Shown: one piece after another, positions 5,774 to 6,599 of the stretch
Position numbering within the stretch: the first letter of the stretch is position 1
Layout of the letters: each line of letters opens with the position of its first letter
Assembly: GCA_947624855.1 (NCBI GenBank)
Contig: CANQMC010000069.1
Location: forward strand, 1 to 6,599
Direction: 5' to 3'
DNA: 6,599 bases
DNA from: an uncultured Bacilli bacterium
GTDB lineage: Bacteria; Bacillota_I; Bacilli_A; RF39; UBA660
The notes under the pieces: model-generated
Database searches by the model: none
The model's input: the letters and a program-made list of their open reading frames with translations, nothing else
What the model was told of the DNA's origin: nothing
Position numbers and translations under genes: made by a program

Positions 5774-6427
5774 TTATTTTTCTTCTTTTTCAAGTACGAA
5801 TTTGTAAAATAAACTTGCTATTACTGCTCCAATTAAAGGAGCTAGTATAAATACCCATACTTGACTTAATGCCTCCCCACCTTGAATTAAAGCAGGTCCT
5901 AAGCTACGAGCAGGGTTAACACTTGTTCCTGTAAAAGAAATACCAATTAAATGTACAAGAGTTAAAGATAAACCAATAACTATTCCTGCCACATTAGCAT
6001 TTTCTTTTTTACTAGTTACTCCAAGCACAACAGTTACAAATATAAATGTTAATATAGCCTCGATTAAAATAGCAATCCAAGCATTAGTTGCTAGTGTTCC
6101 TGAAACACCATATAAATTAGCTCCTAAAGCATCACTACTACCAAGTAAAACAGATAAAAGTAATGCTCCAATAATTGCTCCTAAAACTTGAGCTATTACA
6201 TAACCAACAAAATCTTTACCTGTCATTTTCTTTGTTAATAACATTCCTAATGATACAGCAGGATTAATATGACAACCAGAAATATTTCCTATTGAATATG
6301 CCATAGCAACTATTACTAAACCAAAAGCTAAAGCTGTTGCCAAAATATTTCCTGTTACAACTGCAACTCCACAAGCCACTAAAACTAACACTAATGTTCC
6401 AACAAATTCTGCTACATATTTTCTCAT
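5774..6427 (-). CDS. aqpZ: Aquaporin Z-like water channel (MIP family)
   Basis: Integral inner-membrane channel of the major intrinsic protein family. With the start at 6427 it has 217 residues, usual for bacterial AqpZ-type aquaporins. Six transmembrane helices (about 3-25, 30-48, 75-97, 117-137, 145-166, 190-209) flank two re-entrant loops carrying NPA motifs: SGCHINPAVS (N55-A57) and GTSVNPARS (N171-A173). By alignment to E. coli AqpZ the selectivity filter is F35, H159, T168 and R174, the set found in water-selective channels rather than glycerol facilitators. I chose the ATG at 6425-6427 because AAGGAG (6435-6440) lies 7 bases upstream. An in-frame GTG at 6431-6433 sits 1 base from that site, too close to be used. 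It appears monocistronic, with its own promoter and terminator. Water specificity is a family-level prediction. Confidence 0.95.
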   Translation of the reverse strand: MRKYVAEFVGTLVLVLVACGVAVVTGNILATALAFGLVIVAMAYSIGNISGCHINPAVSLGMLLTKKMTGKDFVGYVIAQVLGAIIGALLLSVLLGSSDALGANLYGVSGTLATNAWIAILIEAILTFIFVTVVLGVTSKKENANVAGIVIGLSLTLVHLIGISFTGTSVNPARSLGPALIQGGEALSQVWVFILAPLIGAVIASLFYKFVLEKEEK

Positions 6428-6449
6428 TCCCACACTCCTTCCTAATTTA

Positions 6450-6478
6450 ATTATATGTTAAAAGTATTTAAAAAACAA
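6450..6478 (-). promoter_or_regulatory. Predicted sigma-A promoter of the aquaporin gene
   Basis: A -35 box TTGTTT (6473-6478) and a consensus -10 box TATAAT (6450-6455) are separated by 17 bp on the minus strand. The start site should be near 6443, a few bases before the AAGGAG ribosome binding site, giving a leader of about 16 bases. The -35 box lies in a T run (6471-6476) that may also be the tail of a weak terminator for the upstream gene. Confidence 0.8.
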
Positions 6479-6518
6479 GTATTAAAAACTTATATAACCA
6501 AATTATTTATTCTAGAAA

Positions 6519-6599
6519 TTACTTTATATTTTTAATATCATTTATAGATAAACCTGTTATTTCATGAACATAATTTGTATTTGCTCCTGTTTCTAATAA
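6519..6599 (-). CDS. C-terminal end of an unidentified protein (partial, 26 codons)
   Basis: An open frame enters from the right edge and ends at TAA (6519-6521). Its last 26 residues include LLETGANTNYVHEITGL followed by SINDIKNIK. The composition and amphipathic pattern fit the coding style of the neighbouring genes. The ending has the shape of a small helical, helix-turn-helix-like tail (an ITGLS-I-xx-I-K pattern). Similar endings occur in several unrelated families, including some Rpn/PD-(D/E)XK nuclease-type proteins, so I assign no function. It is separated from the aquaporin gene by about 90 bases containing that gene's promoter. Confidence 0.6.
   Translation of the reverse strand, partial: LLETGANTNYVHEITGLSINDIKNIK

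Noticed and set aside
6425..6433. Aquaporin start at GTG (6431-6433).
   Set aside because: It lies 1 base from the AAGGAG site. The ATG two codons later has normal 7-base spacing and gives a typical AqpZ N-terminus.
6470..6490. Possible terminator of the partial upstream gene (AAGT/ACTT hairpin then a T run, minus strand).
   Set aside because: The stem is only 4 bp, and the T run coincides with the -35 region of the aquaporin promoter. It is too weak to annotate, although some terminator is expected in this gap.
1..6599. Genes on the plus strand.
   Set aside because: No plus-strand frame has a credible ribosome binding site, family resemblance or length. The whole window is explained by minus-strand genes and short regulatory gaps.

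Overview
This is an AT-rich segment (roughly a quarter G+C by eye) in which every gene lies on the minus strand. It looks like a low-GC Bacillota (Firmicutes) genome, probably an anaerobe. The evidence is a T-box riboswitch in front of pheS, strong GGAGG-type ribosome binding sites, a rubrerythrin, a YerB-like DUF3048 protein, TAA at all seven visible stop codons, and tryptophan encoded by TGG wherever I checked. Nothing suggests the Mycoplasma code. I cannot tell Clostridia from a gut lineage of Bacilli (such as RF39) on this evidence.

In transcription order (high to low coordinates), the window holds the following. First is the last 26 codons of an unidentified gene (6519-6599). Next is an AqpZ-type aquaporin with its own promoter and terminator (5774-6427). 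A two-gene unit follows: a membrane-anchored DUF3048 protein (4570-5652) and a 76-residue single-pass membrane protein of unknown function (4320-4550), closed by a terminator. Then comes a monocistronic rubrerythrin (3708-4247). Last is the phenylalanyl-tRNA synthetase operon, consisting of a promoter, a T-box leader with a UUC (Phe) specifier, pheS (2395-3402) and pheT (59-2383). The window ends in three 22-bp tandem repeats that run over the pheT stop codon.

The units are separate and compact. I read four promoters, each with a 17-bp spacer, placed directly after the preceding terminator where one is visible. Two gene starts were moved inward from the longest possible frame (aquaporin 6427, rubrerythrin 4247) because the longer frames begin inside or against the Shine-Dalgarno sequence.

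Functionally this is mostly housekeeping: charging of tRNA-Phe under tRNA-sensing control, peroxide defence, water transport, and a poorly characterised envelope pair. I found no defence, mobile, CRISPR or biosynthetic system, and nothing that looks like an undescribed multi-gene system. The points most worth a second look are the tandem repeat at the pheT end, a possible third pairing partner for the pheS antiterminator arm at the ribosome binding site, and the small membrane protein paired with DUF3048.
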